This document shows, in pieces, positions 20,126 to 31,280 of a DNA stretch of 64,000 bases. Under the pieces are notes generated by a model. That model saw only the letters and a program-made list of their open reading frames with translations. It searched no databases and was not told where the DNA came from. The position numbers and the translations under genes were made by a program. Every line of letters begins with the position of its first letter. The first letter of the stretch is position 1. Origin of the DNA: Agromyces mangrovi (GTDB taxonomy: Bacteria > Actinomycetota > Actinomycetes > Actinomycetales > Microbacteriaceae); assembly GCF_030296695.1 (NCBI RefSeq), contig NZ_AP027737.1, forward strand, positions 930,001-994,000, written 5' to 3'.

Positions 20126-21779
20126 GCGCGCCGCCCCAGTGATCGCTCGCGTCGAGGCGCGCCCACTCGATCGCGCCGGCCGCGACCTGCTCCACGCACG
20201 CCTCGGCGTCTCCCCGCGCGACGACCGGGAGCGTCGGGGTGATCGGGCCCATGACGGTGTGCACCCGCACGAGCGCGAGGCCCAGCATCCGCCGCAGCGG
20301 CCCGAGGTGCAGCGCGACCGACTGGGTGCGCGCGAGCGGCACGAGCACGAGCGAGCGCCAGACCACGCCGCCGCGGAAGAGCACCACGCCGTCGGCGATC
20401 GCGTACCCGGTGCGGCGCCACGAGAACGGTCGCAGCCAGGCGGCCGCCTTCGGTGCGCCGATGAAGGCGTCGTCGCCACCGGCACCCACCATGCCGGTCG
20501 TCGTGAGCCGGTCGAGCACGTCGTCGGACGCGTCGGGCAGCAGCAGCCCGAGCACGCGGCGCACGTCGGCGATCGTGCCGACGGGCAGCACGAGGCTGCG
20601 CCGCTGCGCGTCGCCCGACGCGCTCACGGTCTGGCCGGCAACGTTGATGCGCACGGTCCACCACCCGAACGGCCGCCAGAGCAGCGGCTGGCCGACCTGG
20701 ATCGCGTGGATGCGCCCGGGCGGCAGCGTGTCGTTCTGGGTCGAGAGCAGGCCGTAGCCGACGCGCACGCCGTCGGGCGTGCCCGCGATGGAGTACCGCA
20801 GCGACTTCGTGATGCGCGACCACATGTACGTGACGACACCGATCACGGCGGGTACGAACGAGAACAGCACCCACGCCGAGCCGGAGGTCAGCCCCCAGGC
20901 GATGACGCCCGCGAAGATCAGGAGCGCGAGCGTGGAGCCGCCGAGCACCGAGGAGCCGATGACGCGACCGAGCGGGATGTGCACGACCGACTCCGGGGGT
21001 GCGAGGTCGGGGTCGAGCTCCGGCGCGAGGAACTCGTCGACGCGGCGCTGCACGAGCCCGTCGCCGTGCCCGTTCCCGGCGGTCGTGCCTGCGGGGGTCG
21101 CGGCCGGGTCGCCCGGTGCGGCCGCCGCAGCGGCGAGCGGGGCCGGCTCAGGGGCATCCGTCACCGCACCCTCGGGCGCCGCCGCGCGCGCCTTCGCCGC
21201 CTTCACGCCCGACGCGAGGCGCAGGATGTCGGCGCGCAGCGCGTCGGCCAGGCGACCCTGCAGGTACGACAGCTGCACGCTCGCCGACTGCCCGGCGACC
21301 GACACCTCGAGCTTCGCGGCGCCCACCAGACGCGGGATGAGCGACTTGGTGATGCTGATGCCCTGGATGCGATCGAGCCGGGCGCTGCGGTGCGAGCGGA
21401 ACACGATGCCCGAGCGCACCTCGACGGCCTCGGACGTGATGCGGAACGTGTGCAGGCGCCAGCTCAGGAAGAACCCGCCGAGCAGGAGCAGCAGCAGCAC
21501 GAGGATGGCGAGCAGGCCCCAGCCCACGTTGCCCGAGCGCACCAGCAGCGAGACCGGGTCGCCGTCGAAGTCGTCGGCGTCGATCGGGGTGCCCGGCGAG
21601 ACGGCGATGAGGAACAGGTCGACCACGCGCTCGCGCAGGTTCGCGATCACGAAGCCGATGATCGCGATCAGGAAGATGCCGCCCCGCAGCAGCGGGGTGA
21701 GCGGGTGCAGCCGATGCCACTCGCCGTCGGCGAGGTCGGTCGACAGGGCGGCGCGTGCACCCTCGGAGGGTGCGCTCAC
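20115..21779 (-). CDS. PH-domain membrane protein (YdbT-like)
   Basis: A 554-residue membrane protein with bacterial PH (bPH2) domains. Paired membrane segments occur near 35-52, 82-105 and 290-335; bPH2 stretches follow, with FRSHRSARLDRIQGISITKSLIPRLVGAAKLEV and the second copy around LPPGRIHAIQVGQPLLWRPFGWW. The acidic/Ala linker (about 190-235) is low complexity. Proteins of this type are linked to membrane-stress or antimicrobial resistance in Bacillus (YdbS/YdbT). Its GTG overlaps the previous stop by 4 bases, so the two PH proteins are coupled and probably form one complex. Confidence 0.8.
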   Translation of the reverse strand: MSAPSEGARAALSTDLADGEWHRLHPLTPLLRGGIFLIAIIGFVIANLRERVVDLFLIAVSPGTPIDADDFDGDPVSLLVRSGNVGWGLLAILVLLLLLLGGFFLSWRLHTFRITSEAVEVRSGIVFRSHRSARLDRIQGISITKSLIPRLVGAAKLEVSVAGQSASVQLSYLQGRLADALRADILRLASGVKAAKARAAAPEGAVTDAPEPAPLAAAAAAPGDPAATPAGTTAGNGHGDGLVQRRVDEFLAPELDPDLAPPESVVHIPLGRVIGSSVLGGSTLALLIFAGVIAWGLTSGSAWVLFSFVPAVIGVVTYMWSRITKSLRYSIAGTPDGVRVGYGLLSTQNDTLPPGRIHAIQVGQPLLWRPFGWWTVRINVAGQTVSASGDAQRRSLVLPVGTIADVRRVLGLLLPDASDDVLDRLTTTGMVGAGGDDAFIGAPKAAAWLRPFSWRRTGYAIADGVVLFRGGVVWRSLVLVPLARTQSVALHLGPLRRMLGLALVRVHTVMGPITPTLPVVARGDAEACVEQVAAGAIEWARLDASDHWGGARAD

Positions 21780-22279
21780 AGCCCCGCCCGGCGCGTCTCG
21801 GCGAGGGCGACCAGCCGGTCGCGCAGTTCCTCGGCCTCGGCCAAGGGCAGGCCGGGCACGGCCACGCCGCTCGCCGCGGCCGCGGTCACCAGCTTCAGGT
21901 CGGCGAGGCCCAGCCAGCGCGCGACCGGGCCGCGGGTGATGTCGACGAGCTGCATGCGGCCGTACGGCACGGCGACGCGGCGCTGGTAGAGGATGCCGCG
22001 TCGGAACAGCAGGTCGTCCTCGCGCAGCCGGTATGCGATGGAGCGCACCCGCCGCGGCTCGAACGCGATCGAGATCAGCGAGACGAGGATGATGCCGCCC
22101 GCGATCGCGGCGATCCACCACAGCTGGAAGATGCTCCACAGCACGCCGCCGACCACGCCCACGATCACGACGCCGACGACCGAGCCGACGACCTCGACCA
22201 CGACGTACTTCGGCGAGACCCGGCGCCAGCCGTCGTCGATGACGTGCGTGGCGGCGGGGGCGTCCTCGGGCTCAGACAT
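21776..22279 (-). CDS. PH-domain membrane protein (YdbS-like)
   Basis: A 167-residue protein with two membrane segments (about 28-48 and 53-72) and one bPH2 domain (RRVRSIAYRLREDDLLFRRGILYQRRVAVPYGRMQLVDI). It is the small partner of the larger PH protein encoded next. ATG 22279 overlaps the repaired end of the DUF3180 gene by 8 bases (ATGTCTGA). Confidence 0.8.
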   Translation of the reverse strand: MSEPEDAPAATHVIDDGWRRVSPKYVVVEVVGSVVGVVIVGVVGGVLWSIFQLWWIAAIAGGIILVSLISIAFEPRRVRSIAYRLREDDLLFRRGILYQRRVAVPYGRMQLVDITRGPVARWLGLADLKLVTAAAASGVAVPGLPLAEAEELRDRLVALAETRRAGL

Positions 22280-22741
22280 GTGCTTCCTCGGTCTGTTCGT
22301 CATCGTCGTCGGGGGAAGGGTGCAGAAGAACTCTGCCACGAGGCCGGCCGCCAGCAGCGCGCCGGCGGCGAGCATCGAGGCGAGCGCGAGCCAGGTCGCC
22401 CCGCCCGCCGGCAGCACCGTGCGGGTGACCAGGTAGAGCAGCACCCCGGCCCCGAACCCGAGCAGCAGCGCGCCGCTCAGGCTGCTCGCCTTCGCGAGCA
22501 CCGCGATGCGCATCGCTCGGAACGGGTCGACGTGCCGCGGCCCGGTGCCCTTCACGGCGCGCCGGATGGGCCAGGCGAGTGCGACGACCACGGCGCCGAC
22601 ACCCGCGAGGGTGATGGCGAGCGACAGGGGCGGCACGATCGCCGCGCTGCCCGTGTTCACGACGAGCAGCTCGAGCAGGAACGCCACGGCCGCCCCGCCG
22701 ACGGCGAGCAGCAGCAGCGTCGGGGCGCCGGTGCGCCTCAC
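22272..22741 (-). CDS. DUF3180 membrane protein, frameshifted near the end
   Basis: About 156 residues after repair, with four membrane segments (starting LLLLAVGGAAVAFLLELLVV) in the DUF3180 pattern found beside folK in actinobacteria. The reading frame breaks after FFCTLPP; the neighbouring frame continues as DDDDEQTEEAHV and stops at 22272. One extra base in the G run at 22311-22315 (C run on the coding strand) restores it. GTG 22741 overlaps the folK stop by 4 bases. Function unknown. Confidence 0.7.
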
Positions 22742-23280
22742 GATGCGCCCTGGTCGGGCTCGTACGGCGCGACCTCGTCGAACGCGACCGCGCGCAGCTC
22801 GTCGATGCGACCGTAGCCGGGGATGACGGCCTTCGGCTCGATGTCGAGCCACGGCTGGAGCACGAACGCGCGCTGCCAGGCACGCGGATGCGGAATGGTC
22901 AGCGTCTCGTCGTCGAGCTCGAGGCCGCCGAAGGTGATGATGTCGATGTCGAGCGTGCGCGGCCCCCAATGCTCGTCGCGCACCCGGCCGTGCCCGCGCT
23001 CGATGGTGTGGATCGCGTCGAGCAGGGCGTGCGGGCTGAGGTCGGTGCGGATCGCGATGACGCAGTTCAGGTAGGCGGGCGCGTCGGGATCGGCGCCCTC
23101 GTCGGTGATCGCGATCGTCTCATAGGTGGGCGAGATGGCCTCGACGCGGGTCTCGCGCAGCATGTCGACGTCGGCGATCGCCTGCCCGATCGTGCCCTCG
23201 CGGTCGCCCAGGCTGCTGCCGAACGCGAGCACGACGTGGGTGCCGCGGTCGCCCCTGCGCTGGCGGAACAGGGCCATCAC
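22738..23280 (-). CDS. folK: 6-hydroxymethyl-dihydropterin pyrophosphokinase
   Basis: A 180-residue HPPK that activates the pterin alcohol with ATP before coupling to p-aminobenzoate. Conserved elements are LAFGSSLGDREGTI, PAYLNCVIAI, the signature HWGPRTLDIDIITFG and IPHPRAWQRAFVLQPW. The start is GTG 23280 or ATG 23277, both overlapping the folB stop. An N-terminal tail of about ten residues (MMALFRQRRGDRG) precedes the core. Confidence 0.95.
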   Translation of the reverse strand: MMALFRQRRGDRGTHVVLAFGSSLGDREGTIGQAIADVDMLRETRVEAISPTYETIAITDEGADPDAPAYLNCVIAIRTDLSPHALLDAIHTIERGHGRVRDEHWGPRTLDIDIITFGGLELDDETLTIPHPRAWQRAFVLQPWLDIEPKAVIPGYGRIDELRAVAFDEVAPYEPDQGAS

Positions 23281-23657
23281 GCCCGGCCCCGCACGATCGT
23301 CACGGCCACGTCGTCGAACGGCACCGCGATGGGCGCCTGCGGCTTGTGCACCGTCACCGTGGTCTCCTCGACGGCGTCGTGCGCGAGCACGACCGCCGCG
23401 ACCCGCTCGGCGACGGTCTCGATGAGGTCGACCGGGTCGGTGCGCACGGCGGCGGCGACCTCCTCGGCCAGCTCGCCGTAGTGCACGGTCGCCGCGAGCG
23501 CGTCGCCCGAGGCGGCGGGGGCGAGGTCGAGGCGCGCGTCGACGTCGATGACGAACTCCTGCCCCTGCTCCCGCTCGAAGTCGAAGACGCCGTGGTGGGC
23601 TCTCACGCGGATGCCGCGCAGCGAGATGCGGTCTCGGGCACTACTCACGGCCACCAC
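23277..23657 (-). CDS. folB: Dihydroneopterin aldolase
   Basis: A 126-residue FolB that cleaves dihydroneopterin to 6-hydroxymethyl-dihydropterin and glycolaldehyde. The fold signatures ISLRGIRVRAHHGVFDFEREQGQEF, the Tyr in TVHYGEL and the catalytic-end VTVHKPQAPI are intact. The GTG start at 23657 overlaps the end of folP by 17 bases. Confidence 0.94.
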   Translation of the reverse strand: MVAVSSARDRISLRGIRVRAHHGVFDFEREQGQEFVIDVDARLDLAPAASGDALAATVHYGELAEEVAAAVRTDPVDLIETVAERVAAVVLAHDAVEETTVTVHKPQAPIAVPFDDVAVTIVRGRA

Positions 23658-24489
23658 TCTGCCACGCCTCGCCGACCGCGAGCGCGAGGCGTGTGGACGC
23701 CACGTCGTGCACGCGCACCGCCCACGCGCCGGCGCGTGCGCTCAGCACGCTCACCACGGCCGTCGGCAGGTCGCGCGCCGACACCGGGGCGTCCGCGTCG
23801 AGCAGCGCGCCGAGGAACCGCTTGCGCGAGGCGCCGACCAGCACGGGCAGCCCGAGCGCGCCGAGCTCGTCGAGCCGGGCCAGCAGTTGCCAGTTGTGCT
23901 CGGCGCGCTTGGCGAACCCGAGGCCCGGGTCGATCACGATGCGGTCGCGCGCCACGCCGGCGCCCTCGAGCGCGTCGACCCGCGCGGCGAGCTCGTCGCG
24001 CACCTCGGTGACGACGTCGCCGTACTCGGCGAGCGCGTCCATGCGGTCGGAGTGGCCGCGCCAGTGCATGGCGACGTAGGTGGCATCCGACCCCGCGACG
24101 ACCCGCGCCATCTCGGCGTCGGCGAGTCCGGCCGATACGTCGTTGACGATGGTCGCCCCGGCCTCGACGGCGGCCGCGGCGGTGGCGGCGCGCATGGTGT
24201 CGACGCTGACCCGCAGGCCGAGCGCCGCGAGCTCGCGCACGACCGGCACCACGCGCCGGAGCTCCTCCTCGGGGTCGACCCGCGCCGCCCCGGGCCGCGT
24301 GGACTCGCCGCCCACGTCGACGATGTCGGCGCCGTCGCGCACGAGGTCGAGCGCGTGCACGACCGCGGCGTCGGTGCCGAACCACCGGCCGCCGTCGCTG
24401 AACGAGTCGGGCGTGACGTTCACGACGCCCATGACGAGCGGATGCCCCGGGCGGGCCTCCGCACCGGTCGGCACGCCGGCCTCAGGCAT
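23641..24489 (-). CDS. folP: Dihydropteroate synthase
   Basis: A 282-residue TIM-barrel enzyme that joins the activated pterin to p-aminobenzoate; the sulfonamide target. VMGVVNVTPDSFSDGGRW is the first pterin-binding loop, DVGGESTRPGAARV the second, and VLVGASRKRFLG the C-terminal phosphate site. ATG 24489 overlaps the repaired folE stop by 8 bases (ATGCCTGA). In the sequence as given, folE reads straight into folP in one frame only because folE has lost a base; this is not a true fusion. Confidence 0.95.
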   Translation of the reverse strand: MPEAGVPTGAEARPGHPLVMGVVNVTPDSFSDGGRWFGTDAAVVHALDLVRDGADIVDVGGESTRPGAARVDPEEELRRVVPVVRELAALGLRVSVDTMRAATAAAAVEAGATIVNDVSAGLADAEMARVVAGSDATYVAMHWRGHSDRMDALAEYGDVVTEVRDELAARVDALEGAGVARDRIVIDPGLGFAKRAEHNWQLLARLDELGALGLPVLVGASRKRFLGALLDADAPVSARDLPTAVVSVLSARAGAWAVRVHDVASTRLALAVGEAWQSGGRE

Positions 24490-25080
24490 CCGCCCGCCCG
24501 CCGATGAGGGTGATCGCCTCCGCCCGCCTGGCGGGGTCGGCGAGCAGCCCGCGGGCGACGACGGTGACGGTCGAGCTCTGCGACTGACGCGCCCCCGGCT
24601 CGTGACGCACCCGTGCACCGCCTCGAGCACGACGAGCACGCCGCGCGGGGCGAGCGCGGCCTCGAGGGCGTCGGCGATCTCGTCGGCGAGGCGCTCCTGG
24701 AGTTGCGGCCGAGCGGCGAGCACGTCGATCGCGGCAGGCACGCGGCCGAGGCCGACCACCCGCCCGTCGGGCACGTACGCGACGTGCGCGGTGCCGAGGA
24801 ACGGCAGCAGGTGGTGCTCGCAGACCGAGCGGAACCCGAGGTCGCGCACGATCACGGTGTCGGACGTCGTCGCTTCGCCCGCGTCGGTCGTGCCGAGCGG
24901 CACGGGCTCGCCGAGCGCCGCCACCGGGTCCGCGTCGAGCCCCGCGAACAGTTCGCCGAACGACTCGGCGACCCGCGCTGGCGTGCGCTCGAGGCCCGGC
25001 CGGTCGGGGTCCTCGCCGATCGCGAGCAGCAGTTCGCGCACGGCGGCCTCGATGCGCGGCCCGTCGATCGCGTCGCCCAT
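24482..25080 (-). CDS. folE: GTP cyclohydrolase I, frameshifted near the end
   Basis: About 199 residues once repaired. It makes dihydroneopterin triphosphate from GTP, opening the folate pathway. The zinc and active-site region [17 protein letters not shown] and [26 protein letters not shown] are intact, as is [10 protein letters not shown]. After that the frame goes wrong; adding one base in the C run at 24592-24596 (G run in coding sense) gives the expected [17 protein letters not shown] ending and a stop at 24482. ATG 25080 lies 8 bases after the ftsH stop. Confidence 0.85.
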
Positions 25081-25088
25081 GGGCGGGG

Positions 25089-27106
<2,018 letters not shown>

Positions 27107-27115
27107 GGTGCTGCA

Positions 27116-27121
27116 AGGCTA
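27116..27121 (-). promoter_or_regulatory. ftsH -10 box
   Basis: TAGCCT on the minus strand, 9 bases before the ftsH ATG, predicting a leader of two or three bases for the long folate operon transcript. Confidence 0.45.
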
Positions 27122-27206
27122 CCTCGCGGGTGCTCGGCGTCCGCCGAGTGTTCGCTGTGGGCTGCGTGGCAGCGATTGCGGCCCGGAGCGGCCGGTCGAG
27201 CGGATG

Positions 27207-27758
27207 CTACGAGTAGACGTGCGGCGCCAGCACGCCGACGTCGCGCAGGTTGCGGTACTTCTCCGCGTAGTCGAGGCCGTAGCCCACGACGAACTTGTTC
27301 GGGATGTCGAAGCCGACGTACTTCACGTCGACGTGCACCTTGAGCGCCTCGGGCTTGCGGAACAGCGCGCAGATCTCGACCGACGAGGCGCCGCGCGTGC
27401 GCAGGTTCGAGGTCAGCCAGGAGAGCGTGAGCCCCGAGTCGATGATGTCCTCGACGATGAGCACGTCCCGGCCGGAGAGGTCGGTGTCGAGGTCCTTCAG
27501 GATGCGCACGACGCCGCTCGAGACCGTGCCCGCACCGTACGACGACACGGCCATCCAGTCGGTCTGCACGTGCCGGTCGAGTTCGCGGGCGAGGTCGGCC
27601 ATTACCATGATGGCGCCCTTCAGCACGCCCACGAGCAGCAGGTCGCGCCCCTCGTAGTCGGCCTCGATGCGCCGGGCGAGCTCGGCGAGCTTCGCGTGGA
27701 TCTCGTCCTCGGTGCAGAGCACCTCGGTCAGGTCTGCTTCGATGTCGCTCGCGCGCAT
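27207..27758 (-). CDS. hpt: Hypoxanthine phosphoribosyltransferase
   Basis: A 183-residue purine salvage enzyme making IMP/GMP from hypoxanthine/guanine and PRPP. The PRPP-binding loop is VLIVEDIIDSGLTLSWL; the N-terminal LLLVGVLKGAIMVMADL and the C-terminal KYVGFDIPNKFVVGYGLDYAEKYRNL are typical. An AGGAG ribosome site precedes ATG 27758 and a TAGGCT box lies at 27804-27799. The tilS-hpt-ftsH order is conserved in many Gram-positive bacteria. Confidence 0.96.
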   Translation of the reverse strand: MRASDIEADLTEVLCTEDEIHAKLAELARRIEADYEGRDLLLVGVLKGAIMVMADLARELDRHVQTDWMAVSSYGAGTVSSGVVRILKDLDTDLSGRDVLIVEDIIDSGLTLSWLTSNLRTRGASSVEICALFRKPEALKVHVDVKYVGFDIPNKFVVGYGLDYAEKYRNLRDVGVLAPHVYS

Positions 27759-27798
27759 TGTGGCTCTGCTCCTCGTGGTTCGCCCGCCGTTCGGTACG

Positions 27799-27804
27799 AG
27801 CCTA
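27799..27804 (-). promoter_or_regulatory. hpt -10 box
   Basis: TAGGCT on the minus strand; predicted leader of about 34 bases with a ribosome site. Confidence 0.4.
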
Positions 27805-27863
27805 CGAGGCCGCGGGCGTGCGCGCGATGCGGGCGATGCGGGCAGGGGCGACGGATGCCTCGC

Positions 27864-28922
27864 TCAGCCCGCCGCGGTGAACACGAGGCGCGCGCCCACG
27901 CGCGCCGCCCGGCACCCCGGCAGGTCGAGCGGCCCCTGCCCGTGCCAGTCGGTCACGAGCCGGGCCACGTCGAGCGTCTGCACGCGCGAGAGCGCCGTGC
28001 CGAACTCGCTCGCGACCACATGCCGGATGATGCGCTGCCGCAGCGCGGCGGGGTTCGCGGCGAGCGCCGCGACCGACACCGCGATGCCCGCCTCGGCCGG
28101 CTCGCAGAGCTCCTCGATGAACTCGTCGATCTGGTCGGCGAACGCGGCCTCGTCCTCGCGCAGCTGCTCGGCGGTGCGCGCGAGCGCCTCGGCGACGCCC
28201 GGTCCGAGCGCGCGCTCGAGCACGGGCAGCACCTCGTCGCGCACCCGGACCCGGGCGAACGCGGGGTCGGCGTTCTGCGGGTCGTCCCACGGGTCGAGCC
28301 CCGCATCGAGGCAGGCCTGCCGGGTGGTCTCGCGTCGAATGCCGAGCAGCGGCCGGGCGTATCGGCCGCTCGACGCAGCCATGCCCTGCAGGCTGCCCGC
28401 GCCCGAACCGCGGGCGAGCCCGAGCAGCACGGTCTCGGCCTGGTCGTCGAGCGTGTGGCCGAGCAGCACGGCCACGGCGCCGGTCTCGCGCGCGACCGCA
28501 TCGAGCGCCGCGTAGCGGGCGGTGCGGGCGGATGCCTCGGGGCCGTCGCCCGTCGCCGACACCTCGACCGTGCGCACGACGACCGGGTCGAGCCCGAGCG
28601 CGCGCGCCTGCGCGGACGCCCGCCCGGCGGCATCCGCCGACCCATCCTGCAGCCCGTGGTCGACGATGACCGCGCCCGTGCGCAGGCCCGCACGGGGCGC
28701 CTCGAACGCGGCGCCCGCGGCGAGGGCGAGCGAATCGGGGCCGCCGGAGAGGGCGACGAGCACGAGCGGCGCGTCGGCTGCGGGCGCGGTGCGCCCAGGG
28801 GCATCCGCTTCGCCCTGCACCCCGCCGCCGAGACCCTCGAGTGCGCCGCGCACCGCCCGTCGCACGTCGGCGATCGGCGGGGTGAGCCGGGGGCGGCCGG
28901 CCCGCTGGGCATCGGAGGGCAT
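27864..28922 (-). CDS. tilS: tRNA(Ile)-lysidine synthetase
   Basis: A 352-residue N-type ATP pyrophosphatase that converts C34 of the CAT tRNA-Ile to lysidine so it reads ATA. The P-loop [13 protein letters not shown] is intact, and further conserved parts are VIVDHGLQ and [24 protein letters not shown]. The C-terminal region is short, as in actinobacterial forms. ATG 28922 is preferred to TTG 28925 because a TAAGGT box lies 6 bases before it. It is divergent from ppa. Confidence 0.94.
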   Translation of the reverse strand: MPSDAQRAGRPRLTPPIADVRRAVRGALEGLGGGVQGEADAPGRTAPAADAPLVLVALSGGPDSLALAAGAAFEAPRAGLRTGAVIVDHGLQDGSADAAGRASAQARALGLDPVVVRTVEVSATGDGPEASARTARYAALDAVARETGAVAVLLGHTLDDQAETVLLGLARGSGAGSLQGMAASSGRYARPLLGIRRETTRQACLDAGLDPWDDPQNADPAFARVRVRDEVLPVLERALGPGVAEALARTAEQLREDEAAFADQIDEFIEELCEPAEAGIAVSVAALAANPAALRQRIIRHVVASEFGTALSRVQTLDVARLVTDWHGQGPLDLPGCRAARVGARLVFTAAG

Positions 28923-28926
28923 CAAG

Positions 28927-28934
28927 TAACCTTA
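28927..28934. promoter_or_regulatory. Overlapping divergent promoters of tilS and ppa
   Basis: TAACCT on the plus strand (28927-28932) and TAAGGT on the minus strand (28934-28929) overlap by four bases. The first leads to ppa with a leader of about 50 bases and an AAGGAG ribosome site; the second is a leaderless promoter for tilS. Confidence 0.55.
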
Positions 28935-28990
28935 TTCCCGTCTTCCCGCGCGGCAGCGAGCCCCGGGGCATCCCCAGAACAAGGAGAACC

Positions 28991-29476
28991 ATGGGCGAGT
29001 ACGCCGCGATCATCGAGATCCCGAAGGGCAGCCGCAACAAGTACGAGGTCGACCACGAGACCGGCCGCGTCTTCCTCGACCGCGTGCTGTACACGAACTT
29101 CATGTACCCGACCGACTACGGGTTCTTCGAGAACACCCTCGGCGACGACGGCGACCCGCTCGACGTGCTCGTGCTCACCCAGTACCCGCTGTTCCCCGGC
29201 GTCGGCGTGACCGTGCGCCCGGTCGGCGTGTTCCTCATGGAGGATGACGGCGGCGGCGACGCGAAGGTCATCGCGGTGCCCGCCGGCGACCCGCGCTGGG
29301 ACTGGATCCAGGACGTCGCCGACGTGCCGGAGTACACGAAGAAGGAGATCCAGCACTTCTTCGAGCACTACAAGGACCTCGAGCCGGGCAAGTGGGTCAA
29401 GACCCAGGGCTGGGCGGATGCCGCCGAGGCCGAGTCGCTCATCGCCAAGGCGTTCGAGGCGTTCCCCGGGCACTGA
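28991..29476 (+). CDS. ppa: Inorganic pyrophosphatase
   Basis: A 161-residue family I soluble pyrophosphatase that drives biosynthetic reactions by removing pyrophosphate. The signature [11 protein letters not shown] with its metal-binding aspartates is intact, along with [13 protein letters not shown] and [15 protein letters not shown]. It has a clear AAGGAG ribosome site 5 bases upstream. Its stop overlaps the next gene by one base (TGATG), indicating coupling. Confidence 0.97.
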   Translation: MGEYAAIIEIPKGSRNKYEVDHETGRVFLDRVLYTNFMYPTDYGFFENTLGDDGDPLDVLVLTQYPLFPGVGVTVRPVGVFLMEDDGGGDAKVIAVPAGDPRWDWIQDVADVPEYTKKEIQHFFEHYKDLEPGKWVKTQGWADAAEAESLIAKAFEAFPGH

Positions 29477-29988
29477 TGCCCGAGAACTCCGCGTCGGGTC
29501 GGCACCCGATCATCCGTGCCGGCCTGGCGACCGAGCAGGCCGTCTACGGCGTGCTGCTCGTCGCCGGCATGATCGTGATCGGCGGGTCGCACGCGACCAC
29601 GTCGTGGCAGGTGCTGGTCACGGTCGTGGCGACGGTGCTCGTGTTCTGGGCCGCGCACGTCTACGCGGGCACGATCGCGCGGCACGGGTTCGAGGACGAC
29701 GCTGCGCTGAGCCTCGCCGAGTCCTTCCGGCTGGCGGCGCGCGCCTCGTGGGGCCTGCTGGTCTCGGCGCTCATCCCCTGCGCGATCCTGCTGCTCGGCA
29801 CCTTGCGCATCGTGCCCGACGCCCCGGCGACGTGGCTCGCGCTGTGGTCGTGCATCGTGCTGCTCGGCGTGCTCGGGTACCTGGCGCACCAGCGGCGGGG
29901 CGCGCCGATGCACCTGCGCATCCTCGGCGCGCTCGTGACCGCGAGCTTCGGCGGGCTGCTGGCGCTGCTGAAGGTGCTCGTGCACTGA
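29476..29988 (+). CDS. Integral membrane protein coupled to ppa
   Basis: A 170-residue protein with about five membrane segments (for example AVYGVLLVAGMIVIGG, VLVTVVATVLVFWAAHVY, WLALWSCIVLLGVLGYLAH and the last 20 residues). I do not recognise a family with certainty. ATG 29476 shares its A with the ppa stop codon, so it is translated from the same message. Confidence 0.65.
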   Translation: MPENSASGRHPIIRAGLATEQAVYGVLLVAGMIVIGGSHATTSWQVLVTVVATVLVFWAAHVYAGTIARHGFEDDAALSLAESFRLAARASWGLLVSALIPCAILLLGTLRIVPDAPATWLALWSCIVLLGVLGYLAHQRRGAPMHLRILGALVTASFGGLLALLKVLVH

Positions 29989-30047
29989 TCCGTTCGCGGC
30001 GGGACCGGTGATTCTCTCGCGGCCGACAGGTATCGCCCGACCCGCGC

Positions 30048-31232
30048 TCAGCGCGTCGGCGGGGCGAACCCCTTCGCGTCGACGCCGATCGCCGGGCTGA
30101 CCAGCCGGCCCATGCCGGGGAGGTCGACGACCCGCATCGCCAGGTTGCGCATCCCGATCGCGAAGCGGCTCGACGGCACGAACCACCTCGCGGTCTTGCG
30201 CCCGGCCGCCTGCTTCTCGGTGACCGACGGTCGCACGCGCACCTCGAAGGCCTGCAGCGCGGCCTCGATCGCGTCCGCGCCCCCGCCGAGCGCGCCGACG
30301 TCGAGCGCCTCGCCGAGCGCGACGCCGCCGGAGAGCGCGAGCGACGCCCCCTGTCCGGCGACGAGCGAGACCGCGTAGGCACCGTCGCCGATCAGCACGA
30401 CCCGGCGGTCGTGCCAGGCCGGCGCCTCGACCTGGGCGACCAGGTCGTAGTACACGTCGCCGACCGGTTCGGCCGCGAGCATCGCCGGCACGAACCCGCC
30501 GAGGTCGCCGAAGCGTTCCCGCAGCGCGGCGAGCGGATCGGACGGCATCTCGGCCGACTCCTCCTCGAACACGAAGAACGTGGCGAACAGGCCCGGCTCC
30601 ACCTCGTAGACGCCGGCCATGCGCCCCGGCACGCTCATCATCACGAAGCGGTCGGCGATCGCGTCGTGCACCGCGTCGCTGCGGAAGAACCACGCCGCCG
30701 TGTGCAGGCCGAGCGGGCGCAGGAACCGCCCCTCGGGGCCGAAGACGTGCGCGCGCACGCCGGAGTGGATGCCGTCGGCGCCCACCAGCAGGTCGGCCTC
30801 GACGCGCTCGTCGCCGAGCTCGACCGTGACGCCGCCGTCATGCTGCACGACGCCCGTCACGGTGGTGCCGAAGCGCAGCTCGACCGCGGCAGGCAGGGCC
30901 TCGCGCAGCGCACGCTCGACGTCGCCGCGCAGCAGCGAGAACAGGCGCCCGTCGAGCGCGTCGCGCATGCGGTCGTACCGCAGCCGGGCGTGCGCGCGAC
31001 CGTGCTCGTCGACCCACTCCACGCGATCGACCTCGTGCGCGCGCTCGCGCAGGTCGTCGAGGATGCCGATGCGCTCGGCCGCGTCGTACCCCGGCCCGAA
31101 GAAGTCGATCATGTACCCGCCGTCGCGCAGCTCGTGCGCGTGCTCGACGAGCGTGACCCGCCAACCGTGGCGCTCGAGCGAGATGGCGGCGGCGAGCCCG
31201 GCGATCCCGGCTCCGCAGATGACGGCGTGCAT
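30048..31232 (-). CDS. FAD-dependent monooxygenase
   Basis: A 394-residue flavoprotein hydroxylase (PHBH fold). FAD motifs are visible: GAGIAGLAAAISLERHGWRVTLVE at the N-terminus, LLVGADGIHSGVR in the middle and LIGDGAYAVSLVAGQGASLAL near the C-terminus. The substrate is unknown; relatives hydroxylate aromatic compounds or modify antibiotics. It stands alone between convergent and tandem neighbours, with no pathway genes nearby. Confidence 0.88.
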   Translation of the reverse strand: MHAVICGAGIAGLAAAISLERHGWRVTLVEHAHELRDGGYMIDFFGPGYDAAERIGILDDLRERAHEVDRVEWVDEHGRAHARLRYDRMRDALDGRLFSLLRGDVERALREALPAAVELRFGTTVTGVVQHDGGVTVELGDERVEADLLVGADGIHSGVRAHVFGPEGRFLRPLGLHTAAWFFRSDAVHDAIADRFVMMSVPGRMAGVYEVEPGLFATFFVFEEESAEMPSDPLAALRERFGDLGGFVPAMLAAEPVGDVYYDLVAQVEAPAWHDRRVVLIGDGAYAVSLVAGQGASLALSGGVALGEALDVGALGGGADAIEAALQAFEVRVRPSVTEKQAAGRKTARWFVPSSRFAIGMRNLAMRVVDLPGMGRLVSPAIGVDAKGFAPPTR

Positions 31233-31280
31233 GCGCGGCTCCTCGGGTCGGGTACGGCGAGCGGATGCCTCGGGGCGAGG

